Assembly (NCBI GenBank): GCA_017052515.1 | Contig: JAFHKR010000039.1 | Span: forward strand, 62,001-126,000 | Origin: Fictibacillus nanhaiensis | GTDB lineage: Bacteria; Bacillota; Bacilli; Bacillales; Fictibacillaceae | Length of the DNA stretch: 64,000 nucleotides | Direction of reading: 5' to 3' | Shown: one piece after another, positions 36,797 to 45,590 of the stretch | Numbering within the stretch: the stretch's first letter is position 1 | How the letters are laid out: every line of letters starts with the position of its first letter | Position numbers and translations under genes: made by a program | Notes under the pieces: model-generated | Database searches by the model: none | Seen by the model: only the letters and a program-made list of their open reading frames with translations | What the model was told of the DNA's origin: nothing

Positions 36797-36828
36797 AAGG
36801 GCAGACTCTTAAGATGGAGTCTGCCCTT
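36797..36828 (-). terminator. Intrinsic terminator after the endonuclease gene
   Basis: AAGGGCAGACTC and GAGTCTGCCCTT form a 12-bp stem; on the minus strand it is followed by TGATTATTTAT, a moderately T-rich tail. Confidence 0.75.
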
Positions 36829-36841
36829 CACAGTCAATTTC

Positions 36842-38023
36842 CTACCAAATCTCCTCAGCCCATTCTGGGTGATCAATGAAAGGGTTGCGGTTATGCTGGA
36901 ATTGTTCATAAATGATGTTGTTTCGGTTGCGTTCCCAGTTATCAACAGGATCTTGTTGGTGCCACTGTAGCAGCACTGACATTTTACCGTGATAAGGAGC
37001 CGTTCCGTTATTGACGTTGTTGTTCAATTCTAGTTGTGGTTCACCGCTGTCCCCTTCATAACGAACAGCCATGTAAAACAGCATGCGGGCAACGTCCCCT
37101 TTTACGGCATCGCGTGGTTCCCATGAGTCGCTGTCATAATAGTTGCCAAGAGCTTCGGAATGCTGTGTGCCACCGTTATCAAAATCAAGGTTTCCACGAG
37201 AGCTGTTTACACTCACATCCGTTGGGCGCAAGTGGTGGATATCCGTACCTGGACCCATGGCGGTTCCAAAATCACCATGCGACTTTGCCCAAACATGCTC
37301 ACGGTTCCAATTATCTACTCCAGAACCGTTTGTTGTTTTGCTCTGTGATCGTCCCGTGTATAAAAGGATGACATTGTTGCTGTTGTTTGGATCTTGATCG
37401 GTTACTTTAAGTGCGTTCCATACGGCATCATATGAGAGTTCAGTATGATCATCAATAATATTGTGAAGAGCTGTCTTTAATGCTGCTCCTGTTTTTCCTT
37501 GAGCAGGATTATAATAGGATTCATCAAATGCTGGTGGGTCAGTAGGATCTGTCGGCGGATCTGTTGGTGTTGTACCCGATGCTTTTTCCATAGCTGTTGG
37601 ATCTTTTAAGCCGGCATGTGAAAAGTAAGCCGCCAGAGTTCCCGTAACTTTAATGGACTGACCTTTTAAAGTAGGGTTTGTTTTTAGACCAAACTGTGAT
37701 CGGTAAGAAGTTGGAATCTGAACATACACCATGTTAGCCGTGTTTGTTTCAGTAGGACTGTCTGCTAAAGCGAGTGCATAATCGTTTGGATAATTGCTTG
37801 TTACCACGGTTGTTGTTGCGGTAGGTTGTCCTACTACATAACCTTGAACCGTTTTTACAGAATTGTTCTGATTCGAAATACTTTGAGAAACTGAATAAGG
37901 ACTAGACCACGATCCATCGCCAGCCGCTTGAAGAGCTGGTATAAATGCTAACGTGCTTACTACTAAAGCAATAACAACTGAGAAAAGTGAAAGAAACTTT
38001 TTGTTTTCATGCCTTTTCATCAT
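36842..38023 (-). CDS. Secreted endonuclease I family nuclease with N-terminal OB-fold domain
   Basis: About 393 residues. The ATG pair at 38023/38020 is preferred because GGAGG lies 5-8 bp upstream, within a longer open frame. A signal peptide (FLSLFSVVIALVVSTLAFIP) is followed by an OB-fold module (VQGYVVGQPTATTTVV, IKVTGTLAAYFSHAGLKDP), a short proline/threonine linker (TPTDPPTDPTDPP), and an endonuclease I domain with DNWNREHVWAKSHGDFG and TDIHHLRPTD, the HNH-like catalytic histidine and Mg-binding site. It is a secreted DNase/RNase of the EndA/Bsn type, likely for nutrient scavenging from extracellular nucleic acid. Confidence 0.93.
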   Translation of the reverse strand: MMKRHENKKFLSLFSVVIALVVSTLAFIPALQAAGDGSWSSPYSVSQSISNQNNSVKTVQGYVVGQPTATTTVVTSNYPNDYALALADSPTETNTANMVYVQIPTSYRSQFGLKTNPTLKGQSIKVTGTLAAYFSHAGLKDPTAMEKASGTTPTDPPTDPTDPPAFDESYYNPAQGKTGAALKTALHNIIDDHTELSYDAVWNALKVTDQDPNNSNNVILLYTGRSQSKTTNGSGVDNWNREHVWAKSHGDFGTAMGPGTDIHHLRPTDVSVNSSRGNLDFDNGGTQHSEALGNYYDSDSWEPRDAVKGDVARMLFYMAVRYEGDSGEPQLELNNNVNNGTAPYHGKMSVLLQWHQQDPVDNWERNRNNIIYEQFQHNRNPFIDHPEWAEEIW

Positions 38024-38214
38024 CAACGCCTCCATCTATTTAGTTTTTACCCCTTGTAGCCTGAATTTCTAGTTGTTTCACATATTTCAAAATGTTGGTG
38101 AAACAGGTTTTATTCTACAATACTTTTATTAATTTCATTTTACAGATTTGTAAAACGAGAAAACTAGCTACAAAGGGAGGAACTAAATAGGCGTAAGAAA
38201 ACAGTTAAATGGAC

Positions 38215-38775
38215 CTAAAAATTAGTGCGATGTTCATTTTCACTTACTTTCTTACTGTGTAGCACCGTAATGAAACCGTCTAAAATCTCATGACTGATTG
38301 TGAAACCTTTACGTTGATAAAAGGATAGTGCGTCATCATTCCCATTGGATACAAAGATAAAATAATCATCCACTTCATCAAAAGAAGAGAGCCAGTTCAT
38401 ACACATACTAAATAGTTTAGAACCCACTCCAAATTGTCTGTACTCATCCTTAATATAAAACTGGGAAAGGCAACCGACTGCTTCTCTCTGAACAGAATTC
38501 ATGTCAAAAAAGGTGGCAAAATCATTACGGTACACTTCTTTAGGAGAAATGTTTGCATACATGTAGCCAACAAGCTCATTTCTATCTTTAACTACAACGA
38601 TATAGTTATGCATGGCTTTATGTACAGATGGAACCAGGCGTGTGTCAAAATTCATAGAGTCAAATAATTCAGGGCGGATAACCGCTTTTGCTTTTTGATA
38701 CTTCATGAGTTCATTGCAAAGTTCTCGGCATACATCAATCTCATGATCAGGAATAACTTCGTAGTGTAACTCCAT
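38215..38775 (-). CDS. GNAT-family N-acetyltransferase
   Basis: 186 residues from the ATG at 38775, which has GGGAGTGATT upstream; the open frame is five codons longer. The acetyl-CoA motif is LSQFYIKDEYRQFGVGSKLF and the C-terminal block is DDALSFYQRKGFTISHEIL. The N-terminus (VIPDHEIDVCRELCNELMKY) matches a group of GNAT proteins in Bacillus without a defined substrate. It stands alone. Confidence 0.88.
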   Translation of the reverse strand: MELHYEVIPDHEIDVCRELCNELMKYQKAKAVIRPELFDSMNFDTRLVPSVHKAMHNYIVVVKDRNELVGYMYANISPKEVYRNDFATFFDMNSVQREAVGCLSQFYIKDEYRQFGVGSKLFSMCMNWLSSFDEVDDYFIFVSNGNDDALSFYQRKGFTISHEILDGFITVLHSKKVSENEHRTNF

Positions 38776-38890
38776 TTTAATCACTCCCAAGCGTAGTTCA
38801 TTACGTTATAATTTTAGTACATAGAAAGACGAAAACAAGTATGCAGTAATTTCTTACTTAGTCAGTAAAAACTGAGTAAAGGAGCAGAAA

Positions 38891-39234
38891 ATGATTGAGG
38901 ACAGATACATGAGAAAAGAAGATTGCCCGTTAACCTTTGCTCTAACTTTAATCGGGAGTAAATGGAGACTTCCGATCATATGGGCATTGTGGAAGAATAA
39001 GACGATACGGTATAACGAACTGAAGCGTCAGGTGGATGGAATCACCAACATGGTTTTATCTCAGTCTTTAAAAGAGATGGAAAAACAAGGACTGGTGGTG
39101 TGAACGCAATTCATGGAGATACCGCCTAGGGTGAGTACTCATTAACGGAGGCAGGAGAGGCTTTAATTCCATCATTAAAATCCTTGGCAGAATGGGGAAA
39201 AGAGATGCAGGTAAAGGTGAAAGATCATGTATGA
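38891..39234 (+). pseudogene. Decayed HxlR-family regulator (nonsense plus frameshift)
   Basis: The first 70 residues are a good HxlR winged helix (CPLTFALTLIGSKWRLPIIW, RYNELKRQVDGITNMVLSQS). A TGA then stops the frame exactly where an Arg codon (CGA) would be expected, since the frame continues with TQFMEIPPRV. A second lesion follows: one base is missing after PPRV, and restoring it gives the usual EYSLTEAGEALIPSLKSLAE. The rest runs to a natural stop at 39232-39234. Two independent lesions make this a true pseudogene. Confidence 0.85.
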
Positions 39235-39388
39235 GTGCCCGTTATGTAAGAGAGATAATGCCTGTGCAATTTCAAACGGAAAGAACCCAGAATCGTGTTG
39301 GTGTATGAACGTACAGATTCCTTCTCAACTTCTTGAATGTGCTTCCAATCGGGAAACGTGTATTTGCCAAACATGTGTGGACGAATAG
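39227..39388 (+). CDS. Cysteine-rich CWC-type mini-protein (53 aa)
   Basis: A 53-residue protein with eight cysteines in the pattern CPLCKRDNAC, ESCWCM, LECASNRETCICQTC. This resembles the cysteine-rich CWC family of small, probably zinc-binding proteins. The ATG overlaps the stop of the decayed HxlR gene, and AAAGGTGAAAG upstream serves as binding site. Unlike its neighbour it is intact. The function is unknown. Confidence 0.7.
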   Translation: MYECPLCKRDNACAISNGKNPESCWCMNVQIPSQLLECASNRETCICQTCVDE

Positions 39389-39399
39389 AATAAAAAAAG

Positions 39400-39428
39400 G
39401 GGTGCTGATTATTAAAAAATCAGCACCT
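39400..39428. terminator. Terminator between the CWC gene and dctB
   Basis: GGTGCTGAT and ATCAGCACC form the stem. On the minus strand it is followed by CCTTTTTTTATT, a good tail for dctB; on plus the tail is weaker. Confidence 0.8.
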
Positions 39429-39442
39429 GTATTTGTTCTCGG

Positions 39443-40504
39443 TTAAAAATCGTTATAGGAATCTCTTAATTGAATCATCTTGGAAAGAAGGTCGTCTCCA
39501 ATCTCACTTTTAAACGCTCGGTACACGGGCTCCCAACGCTTCGCCCACTCTCTTTTTTCTTCTTTTGTAAGATAATGTATATCGATCGAAGAGTTTCTCT
39601 CGATCAATGCAAGCTGTTCTTCGTTCATCGCGAATGACTGTGTCTGATTCCAACGAGTAGCTTCATCTAAAGCTTCAGATATGATTCTTTGCTGCTGCTT
39701 CGTAAGTTTGTTCCAAAACTCATCATTCATGATTACAGCATACCCTAAGAATCCATGATTGCTTATCGTAAGGTGACTTTGTACATCAAAGAATTTTTTA
39801 GAATAAATGTTAGAGATCGTGTTTTCCTCACCGTTTAATTCTTTAGATTCCAATAATCGATATGTGTCGTTAAAATCTAATCCAACTGCTTTAGCTCCCA
39901 CTAGATCAAACTGCTTTTCGAGCACTTTACTCGGCATGATGCGCAGGTTTTGACCACTTAGATCATCCGGGTGTACGACAGGACCGTCGTTTGTTGTAAT
40001 CTGTTTAAATCCATTGATCCATAACGTAAGGCCTTTCATATTTTTCTCTTCTAGTGATTGAAGCAACGTGTTACCAATGTCTCCGTTTAATGCCTTTATA
40101 ATGCTTTCACGAGTGGGCATGGCATAGGGAAGATCAAGGATCTGCCATTTAGGTGAAAATGAGCTCAGCTTTGTCGTAGCAGGTGCGATCATCTGCACAT
40201 CACCACTCTGCAGCGCTTCAAGTTCTTCTTGATCGGAATAGAGTCCACCGTTTGGGATCACTTCTATTTTAATCTGACCATTCGATTTCTCGTTTACTCG
40301 TTTTGCAAAACGCTGTGCAGCAAGTCCCTTAGGTGTATTCTCTGCCACTACGTGACTGAACTTGATGACGACTTGATCTTGTATGCCTTTTTGATCATCA
40401 TCATAGGGAAGTGTTCCTTCTGCCATTTTTGTATGAAAACCAATCCAGATTGATACGGCTAAGCCTGCAATTAGGATCAGCGCGATCCCAATGAACGATT
40501 TCAT
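39443..40504 (-). CDS. dctB: DctP-type C4-dicarboxylate-binding protein (DctB)
   Basis: 353 residues. An N-terminal membrane helix (FIGIALILIAGLAVSIWIGF) is followed by a TRAP-type solute-binding fold: VIKFSHVVAENTPKGLAAQR, IKIEVIPNGGLYSDQEELEAL, and GAKAVGLDFNDTYRLLESKE near the ligand pocket. No TRAP membrane subunits are nearby. The gene is divergent from dctS/dctR and close to dctP, the same set as in B. subtilis, where DctB binds fumarate/succinate outside the cell and works as a co-sensor with DctS. GGGGT lies before the ATG. Confidence 0.92.
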   Translation of the reverse strand: MKSFIGIALILIAGLAVSIWIGFHTKMAEGTLPYDDDQKGIQDQVVIKFSHVVAENTPKGLAAQRFAKRVNEKSNGQIKIEVIPNGGLYSDQEELEALQSGDVQMIAPATTKLSSFSPKWQILDLPYAMPTRESIIKALNGDIGNTLLQSLEEKNMKGLTLWINGFKQITTNDGPVVHPDDLSGQNLRIMPSKVLEKQFDLVGAKAVGLDFNDTYRLLESKELNGEENTISNIYSKKFFDVQSHLTISNHGFLGYAVIMNDEFWNKLTKQQQRIISEALDEATRWNQTQSFAMNEEQLALIERNSSIDIHYLTKEEKREWAKRWEPVYRAFKSEIGDDLLSKMIQLRDSYNDF

Positions 40505-40599
40505 ATTGATTTACCCCAAATCCGTTACTTTTTTAAATAGTCTAACATATTGAATTGGAAATGATACAATAGGGTCATTGAAAAGGAGGATGCTAATAA

Positions 40600-42198
40600 A
40601 TGACGATGAAACGATTACCCATTCGAACAAAAATCATGATCTTGACGTTTGGAATCGTGCTCTATGCCATCCTTATCGGTGGTGTCGTCATTATTGGTAA
40701 GATCCTTGATATCCAGGAAGAAGAGTTAGGTAAGCGGGCAATGATTACTTCACGCACCGTAGCACAGCTTCCAGAAGTGAAGAAATATATTCAGATAAAT
40801 AAAGGCTGGAATGAGATAGAACCAGTCGTTGAAAAGATACGAGTCATTAATGAAGCAGATTACGTCGTGGTCATGGACATGGATCATATCCGATATTCTC
40901 ATCCTGTTAAAGGTATGATTGGTACGGTGTCTAAAGGGAGTGATGAAGGTGCAGCCTTTGCTGACCATACGTTTATCTCGAAAGCAAAGGGAGAGATGGG
41001 TACAGCTGTAAGGGCATTTGTTCCCATCAAAAATGATGAGTTGGAGCAGATCGGGGTTGTTGTGGTCGGTCATGTGATTCCAGGCTACTATGAAGTGTTT
41101 CACGATCTGACAGATGAGATGACTCTTATTCTAGTATTGGTTCTCTCCTTCGGTGTGATTGGTTCCTATCTGCTAGCTCGTCATCTGAAACAGCAGATGT
41201 TTTATTTAGAACCACACGAGATCGTCCGAATGCTTGAAGAGAGAACAGCTACGTTCCACTCTATGCATGAAGGTGTAATCGCTATTGATAAAGAGGAACT
41301 CATCACGATCTTTAATGAAAAAGCAAAAAGTATATTCTCAGTGAGTGGAGACGTTGTTGGAAAGCAGATACGTGAAGTCATACCAGATACGCGTCTTCCA
41401 GAAATCATAGAACTGAGCCGTCCTGTTTATAATCAAGAGATTCGTGTAAGTGGAAAAGTGATCATGAGTAACCGAGTGCCGATACAAGTAAATAACAAGA
41501 TCGTTGGAGCTGTAGCTATTTTCCAGGATAGAACAGAAGTTGCAAAGATGGCGGAAGAACTGACAGGTGTTAAGGCATTTGTAGAGGCACTACGCGTTCA
41601 GAACCACGAGCACATGAACAAGCTACATACGATTGCAGGGCTTCTTCAGTTAGGCAATTTGAAAAAAGCGATGCAGTATGTATTTCAAATATCAGAAGAA
41701 AAGGGTTCACTCACGCGATTTTTAAATCAAAGGATTAAGAACGAGAGTCTTGCAGGTCTATTGTTAAGCAAAGTCGGACGCGGAAAAGAACTCGGAATAA
41801 AAGTGGTCATCGATAATGAGAGCTCACTTAAAACGTTTCCCGATCAACTCGATCAGCATGATTTTGTAACGATCATCGGTAATCTAATAGAGAACGCGTA
41901 TGACGCTCTAAAAGGAGTTCGGGATGCTAGAATTGATGTTTCCATCGCTCAGGATTCCGAGACTTGTGCGATTTTGGTCGAGGACAACGGATGCGGAATG
42001 AGTCAGGAAGTTCAGAACCACATGTTTGAAAGAGGATATACGACAAAAGGAAATAGTGGGTCTGGAATCGGATTGTATTTAATTCGTCAGATTGTACAAA
42101 AAGGTAACGGAGACATAGAAGTAATATCAGAGGAAAACCAAGGAACTAGCATTGTAATTGTATTTCCGATGAATGATAGAGGTGAAGACGATGAGTGA
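40600..42198 (+). CDS. dctS: Sensor histidine kinase of the C4-dicarboxylate system (DctS)
   Basis: 532 residues of the CitA/DcuS family. Two membrane segments (IMILTFGIVLYAILIGGVVI and MTLILVLVLSFGVIGSYLLA) flank an outer PAS-like sensor of about 130 residues; a cytoplasmic PAS domain follows (FHSMHEGVIAIDKEELITIF), then the phosphoacceptor histidine in RVQNHEHMNKLHTIAGLLQL and an ATPase domain (IIGNLIENAYDAL, VEDNGCGMS, GSGIGLYLIRQIV). AAAAGGAGG precedes the ATG. Its 3' end overlaps dctR by 8 bp. Confidence 0.93.
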   Translation: MTMKRLPIRTKIMILTFGIVLYAILIGGVVIIGKILDIQEEELGKRAMITSRTVAQLPEVKKYIQINKGWNEIEPVVEKIRVINEADYVVVMDMDHIRYSHPVKGMIGTVSKGSDEGAAFADHTFISKAKGEMGTAVRAFVPIKNDELEQIGVVVVGHVIPGYYEVFHDLTDEMTLILVLVLSFGVIGSYLLARHLKQQMFYLEPHEIVRMLEERTATFHSMHEGVIAIDKEELITIFNEKAKSIFSVSGDVVGKQIREVIPDTRLPEIIELSRPVYNQEIRVSGKVIMSNRVPIQVNNKIVGAVAIFQDRTEVAKMAEELTGVKAFVEALRVQNHEHMNKLHTIAGLLQLGNLKKAMQYVFQISEEKGSLTRFLNQRIKNESLAGLLLSKVGRGKELGIKVVIDNESSLKTFPDQLDQHDFVTIIGNLIENAYDALKGVRDARIDVSIAQDSETCAILVEDNGCGMSQEVQNHMFERGYTTKGNSGSGIGLYLIRQIVQKGNGDIEVISEENQGTSIVIVFPMNDRGEDDE

Positions 42199-42874
42199 GA
42201 TAAAGGTTCTGTTGATAGAAGATGATCCGATGGTCTTAGAAATAAACAAAGCGTTTATAGAAAAAGTAAAGAGATTTAAGGTGATTGAGACGGCATCGAA
42301 TGGAACAGTAGGACTAGAAATGATAAGAAAATATAAGCCAGATCTCGTCGTACTCGATATCTACATGCCAGAGCAGGATGGGATGGAAACACTTCGGCAG
42401 ATTAGAGCGGAAAGAATTCAAGTAGACGTAATCGTTATTACTGCTGCAAACGACTTAGAGACCGTCCGTTCTATGATGCAGAACGGTGCGTTTGATTATA
42501 TTATTAAACCGTTTACTTTCGAGCGGATTGAAAAAGCATTAAAAAAGTATAGAACCTATAACGCTACTATGTCACCATCTGGAACAGCTACACAAAAAGA
42601 TTTGGATAACCTTTTCTTCTCTGAAATACGAGATGTTCCTGTTACGTTGGAGCTTCCTAAAGGGTTAAACGAGTTGACGCTTAAACAGATCACAAGCTTC
42701 ATAGAAGCGCAGACAGAAGCAAAGTCAGCAGAAGAGGTAGCTGAAGGAATAGGCATCGCGAGAGTGACAGCTCGAAGGTATCTCGATTATTTAGTAAAGA
42801 GTGGGACAATTCAAATGGACATCCAATATGGTACGGTCGGACGACCTGTTAATCGATATGTTCTAAAAAAATAG
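42191..42874 (+). CDS. dctR: Response regulator DctR
   Basis: 227 residues from the ATG at 42191, with GAGGTGA 5 bp upstream. The receiver domain has the acidic pocket LLIEDDPMV, the phosphoacceptor in DLVVLDIYMPEQDG and the lysine in YIIKPFTFERIE. The C-terminus (VAEGIGIARVTARRYLDYLV) is the CitB/DcuR-type helix-turn-helix. It should be activated by DctS in the presence of C4-dicarboxylates and switch on dctP. The gene overlaps dctS, consistent with one operon. Confidence 0.93.
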   Translation: MSEIKVLLIEDDPMVLEINKAFIEKVKRFKVIETASNGTVGLEMIRKYKPDLVVLDIYMPEQDGMETLRQIRAERIQVDVIVITAANDLETVRSMMQNGAFDYIIKPFTFERIEKALKKYRTYNATMSPSGTATQKDLDNLFFSEIRDVPVTLELPKGLNELTLKQITSFIEAQTEAKSAEEVAEGIGIARVTARRYLDYLVKSGTIQMDIQYGTVGRPVNRYVLKK

Positions 42875-42930
42875 TTCAAGACCAAAAAGACCAAAACGTC
42901 CAATAAGTTCTTAATATTCTAATAAAAGAA

Positions 42931-42944
42931 TGGAAGCGCTATCA
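42931..42944. promoter_or_regulatory. cre-like CcpA site upstream of dctP
   Basis: TGGAAGCGCTATCA matches the cre pattern TGWAANCGNTNWCA with a single mismatch. It lies between dctR and dctP and overlaps the left arm of the dctR terminator. Catabolite repression of the transporter is the simplest reading. Confidence 0.65.
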
Positions 42945-42973
42945 TTGTTTTTACAAATGGTAGTGTTTTTTTA
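42937..42973 (+). terminator. Terminator after dctSR, overlapping the cre-like site
   Basis: CGCTATCATT and AATGGTAGTG pair (including wobble pairs) and are followed by TTTTTTTATT. Confidence 0.7.
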
Positions 42974-42995
42974 TTGTCTTATGGAAATTGTGTGG

Positions 42996-43038
42996 AAATT
43001 GTCTGGGGTCTGACCCCGGGTCAGACCCCAGACAATTT
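42996..43038. repeat. Near-perfect palindrome, GGGTCTGACCC type, copy 2
   Basis: The same structure as at 35457-35499: two 21-base arms around one C. The difference is a changed dinucleotide, AG to CT in the left arm, matched by CT to AG in the right arm, so pairing is kept. It too is preceded by a partial direct repeat (AAATTGTGTGG, then AAATTGTCTGG). It lies about 45 bp upstream of dctP. Confidence 0.85.
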
Positions 43039-43081
43039 ACCCATTTAAAAGTTCATTTTCAAACTCGAAAGGAGAAGAACA

Positions 43082-44353
43082 ATGAAAAGATTATTTAAGA
43101 ACTTAACGTTTCAGGTTTTAACGGCTATCGCAGTAGGTGTACTTGTCGGACTCTTCTGGCCAGACTTCGGGAAACAGATGAAACCTGTAGGAGATACATT
43201 TATTAATGCGGTTAAGATGGTGATCGCACCGATTATCTTCTTAACGATCGTACTTGGCATCGCGAAAATGGGTGACATGAAAAAGGTAGGTAAAGTTGGA
43301 GGGAAAGCTTTCATCTACTTTGAAATCGTAACGACCCTCGCACTCGTTATTGGATTGATCGTTGTGAACGTGTTAAAACCAGGTGCAGGATTAGACTTTG
43401 ATAAGCTTGAAAAAGGTGATGTTTCACAATACACATCTGAAGAAGGCGGTAAGATCGATTGGATCGAGTTCGTTACACATATCGTTCCAAGTAACATGGT
43501 CGATGCCTTTGCAAAAGGTGATATCCTTCAAGTACTTTTCTTTTCTATTCTTTTTGGTGTTGGACTTACGGCACTTGGAAACAGCGGAAAGATCATTATC
43601 GAATTCTTTGAAAAGTTGCTGAACGTCTTTTTCAAGATCGTCGGTTATATCATGAAAGCAGCACCACTTGGAGCGTTTGGTGCGATGGCGTTTACCATTG
43701 GTAACTATGGACTAGAGTCACTCGTACCGCTTGGAAAGCTAATGATTTCGGTCTACACGACGATGTTCTTCTTCGTTTTTATCGTGTTGAATGTGATCTG
43801 CAAGATGTACGGATTCAGTTTGTGGAAGTATTTGAAATTTATAAAAGAAGAGATCTTAATCGTACTCGGAACAAGTTCTTCAGAATCTGTTCTGCCACGA
43901 ATGATGAACAAGATGGAGAAGTTCGGATGCTCAAAATCTGTCGTTGGTCTTGTTATACCAACTGGTTATTCTTTCAACTTAGACGGAACAAGCATCTACC
44001 TCTCGATGGCAGTGGTCTTTTTAGCTCAAGTATTTGGCATCGATCTTACTCTAACTCAGCAGCTAACCATCATCGCTGTATTGATGCTCACGTCTAAAGG
44101 TGCAGCCGCCGTTACAGGTGGTGGGTTCATCGTTCTTGCATCTACGCTAACGGCTATGCAAGTCATACCTGTTGAAGGATTGGCACTTTTATTAGGAGTT
44201 GACCGTTTCATGAGTGAAGCGCGTGCGATCGTAAACTTAATCGGAAACGGAATTGCAACGATCGTTGTTTCTAAAAGTGAGAATGAATTTGACGAAGGTA
44301 AAAGTGAAGAAGCGATTCAAGCGATGTACGAAAACAGAAAGATTGCAGTCTAA
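43082..44353 (+). CDS. dctP: C4-dicarboxylate:cation symporter DctP (DAACS family)
   Basis: 423 residues with eight membrane segments and two re-entrant loops. DAACS features: [20 protein letters not shown], the serine-rich loop [15 protein letters not shown], the helix [20 protein letters not shown] and [19 protein letters not shown] near the end. It imports succinate, fumarate and malate with protons or sodium. It lies just downstream of dctSR. A cre-like site and a palindrome lie in its upstream region, so control by DctR and by CcpA is likely. GAAAGGAG precedes the ATG. Confidence 0.93.
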   Translation: MKRLFKNLTFQVLTAIAVGVLVGLFWPDFGKQMKPVGDTFINAVKMVIAPIIFLTIVLGIAKMGDMKKVGKVGGKAFIYFEIVTTLALVIGLIVVNVLKPGAGLDFDKLEKGDVSQYTSEEGGKIDWIEFVTHIVPSNMVDAFAKGDILQVLFFSILFGVGLTALGNSGKIIIEFFEKLLNVFFKIVGYIMKAAPLGAFGAMAFTIGNYGLESLVPLGKLMISVYTTMFFFVFIVLNVICKMYGFSLWKYLKFIKEEILIVLGTSSSESVLPRMMNKMEKFGCSKSVVGLVIPTGYSFNLDGTSIYLSMAVVFLAQVFGIDLTLTQQLTIIAVLMLTSKGAAAVTGGGFIVLASTLTAMQVIPVEGLALLLGVDRFMSEARAIVNLIGNGIATIVVSKSENEFDEGKSEEAIQAMYENRKIAV

Positions 44354-44361
44354 CGAAGGGA

Positions 44362-44400
44362 AGAGCTTTAGTCGATACAGACTAGAGCTCTATCTTTTTG
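44362..44400 (+). terminator. Intrinsic terminator after dctP
   Basis: AGAGCTTTAGTC and GACTAGAGCTCT form a 12-bp stem with a six-base loop, then ATCTTTTTG. Confidence 0.85.
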
Positions 44401-44440
44401 TTATGCTATTTAAAAAGCTAGGAAATGGAGGTAAATACAT

Positions 44441-45505
44441 ATGATCCACAGCATGCTTAATATTAAATATCCGATTATACAAGCGGGTATGGCGGGTGGC
44501 CCTACAACACCTGAATTAGTAGCAGAAGTAAGTGAAGCAGGAGCACTAGGAACACTTGGTGCGGGATATATGGCTCCTCAAGAAATTAAAATGACTTTAG
44601 GAAATATTCGTCAACTCACACAATCACCTATTGCTGTGAACCTATTTCTTCCCGAGACACCTGACATGGACAAAGATGCAACTCTAGCGATACAGCAACT
44701 CTTGAATACTTATCGTAAAAAACTTGGAATTCCTGAGGTTCATAACATTCCAGATACAGAGAATTTATTTGAGAAACAGCTCGCCACTGTGATAGAAGCA
44801 GGCGTGAAAATAGTAAGTTTTACATTTGATGCACCCTCTAAAAGATTAGTAGAGAAATTACATGCTTCAGAAATAATTGTAATCGCAACAGCAACTTCTG
44901 TTGAAGAAGCAATTCATCTTGAAAACATTGGCGTAGATCTTATCGTTGCACAGGGGGCTGAGGCAGGAGGCCATAGAGGCTCGTTTCTGTGTGGTGAAAG
45001 TGAATCTATGATCGGCACGATGGCTCTTGTTCCGCAAGTGGTAGATGCGGTTTCTTGTCCAGTTGTGGCAGCGGGGGGCATCATGGACGGCAGAGGAATG
45101 GCAGCAGCACTTACTTTAGGCGCTTCAGCTGTACAGCTGGGTACAGCATTCTTGACGGTAAAAGAGAGCGGAGCAAATAGCATTCATAAAGAAAGCATCC
45201 TAACTAGTCGTGATACGGACACGAAAATCACAAAAGTCTTCTCTGGAAAAAGTGCAAGAGGTTTTAAGAATAAGATGATGATAGATTTGGAGAGTACTTT
45301 ACGTGATGATGTACCTCCGTATCCATTGCAGCACATCTTAACGTCTGATATTAGAAAAGAAGCGGCTAAACAAAAAAATAAAGAAATGATGTCGATGTGG
45401 GGCGGTCAAGCATCAAGTCTAGCGAGAGAGAGTTCAGCTGGCGAATTAGTAAGGAGTTTAGTTAATCAATGTGACGCTGCATTTCAAAAAGCTCCTTGGA
45501 GATAA
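44441..45505 (+). CDS. Nitronate monooxygenase (NMO/2-nitropropane dioxygenase family)
   Basis: 354 residues, a flavin TIM barrel. Family blocks: YPIIQAGMAGGPTTPELVAE, GALGTLGAGYMAP, VAQGAEAGGHRGSF (the FMN/substrate histidine) and VVAAGGIMDGRGMAAALTLG with ASAVQLGTAFL. Members oxidise nitronates such as propionate 3-nitronate, a plant and fungal toxin, or serve as enoyl reductases. Cytoplasmic, usual length. Substrate identity is an inference from family. It has its own upstream region after the dctP terminator. Confidence 0.92.
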   Translation: MIHSMLNIKYPIIQAGMAGGPTTPELVAEVSEAGALGTLGAGYMAPQEIKMTLGNIRQLTQSPIAVNLFLPETPDMDKDATLAIQQLLNTYRKKLGIPEVHNIPDTENLFEKQLATVIEAGVKIVSFTFDAPSKRLVEKLHASEIIVIATATSVEEAIHLENIGVDLIVAQGAEAGGHRGSFLCGESESMIGTMALVPQVVDAVSCPVVAAGGIMDGRGMAAALTLGASAVQLGTAFLTVKESGANSIHKESILTSRDTDTKITKVFSGKSARGFKNKMMIDLESTLRDDVPPYPLQHILTSDIRKEAAKQKNKEMMSMWGGQASSLARESSAGELVRSLVNQCDAAFQKAPWR

Positions 45506-45547
45506 AGTTATTCTGTAACGGTCTATTTTCATACAAGTACTAATAAA

Positions 45548-45568
45548 ATTTGTATAAGCTATACAAAT
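45548..45568. promoter_or_regulatory. Perfect inverted repeat upstream of the holin-like gene
   Basis: ATTTGTATA and TATACAAAT, 9-bp arms with a 3-bp centre, lie 22 bp before the holin-like start codon. It is AT-rich and may be a regulator site; there is no T tail, so it is not a terminator. Confidence 0.45.
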
Positions 45569-45590
45569 CTTATCGATCGGGGTGAAAATC

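Noticed and set aside
39443-40504. Part of a TRAP transporter
   Set aside because: No DctQ/DctM membrane subunits are present; the divergent DctS/DctR and nearby DctP fit the co-sensor DctB.
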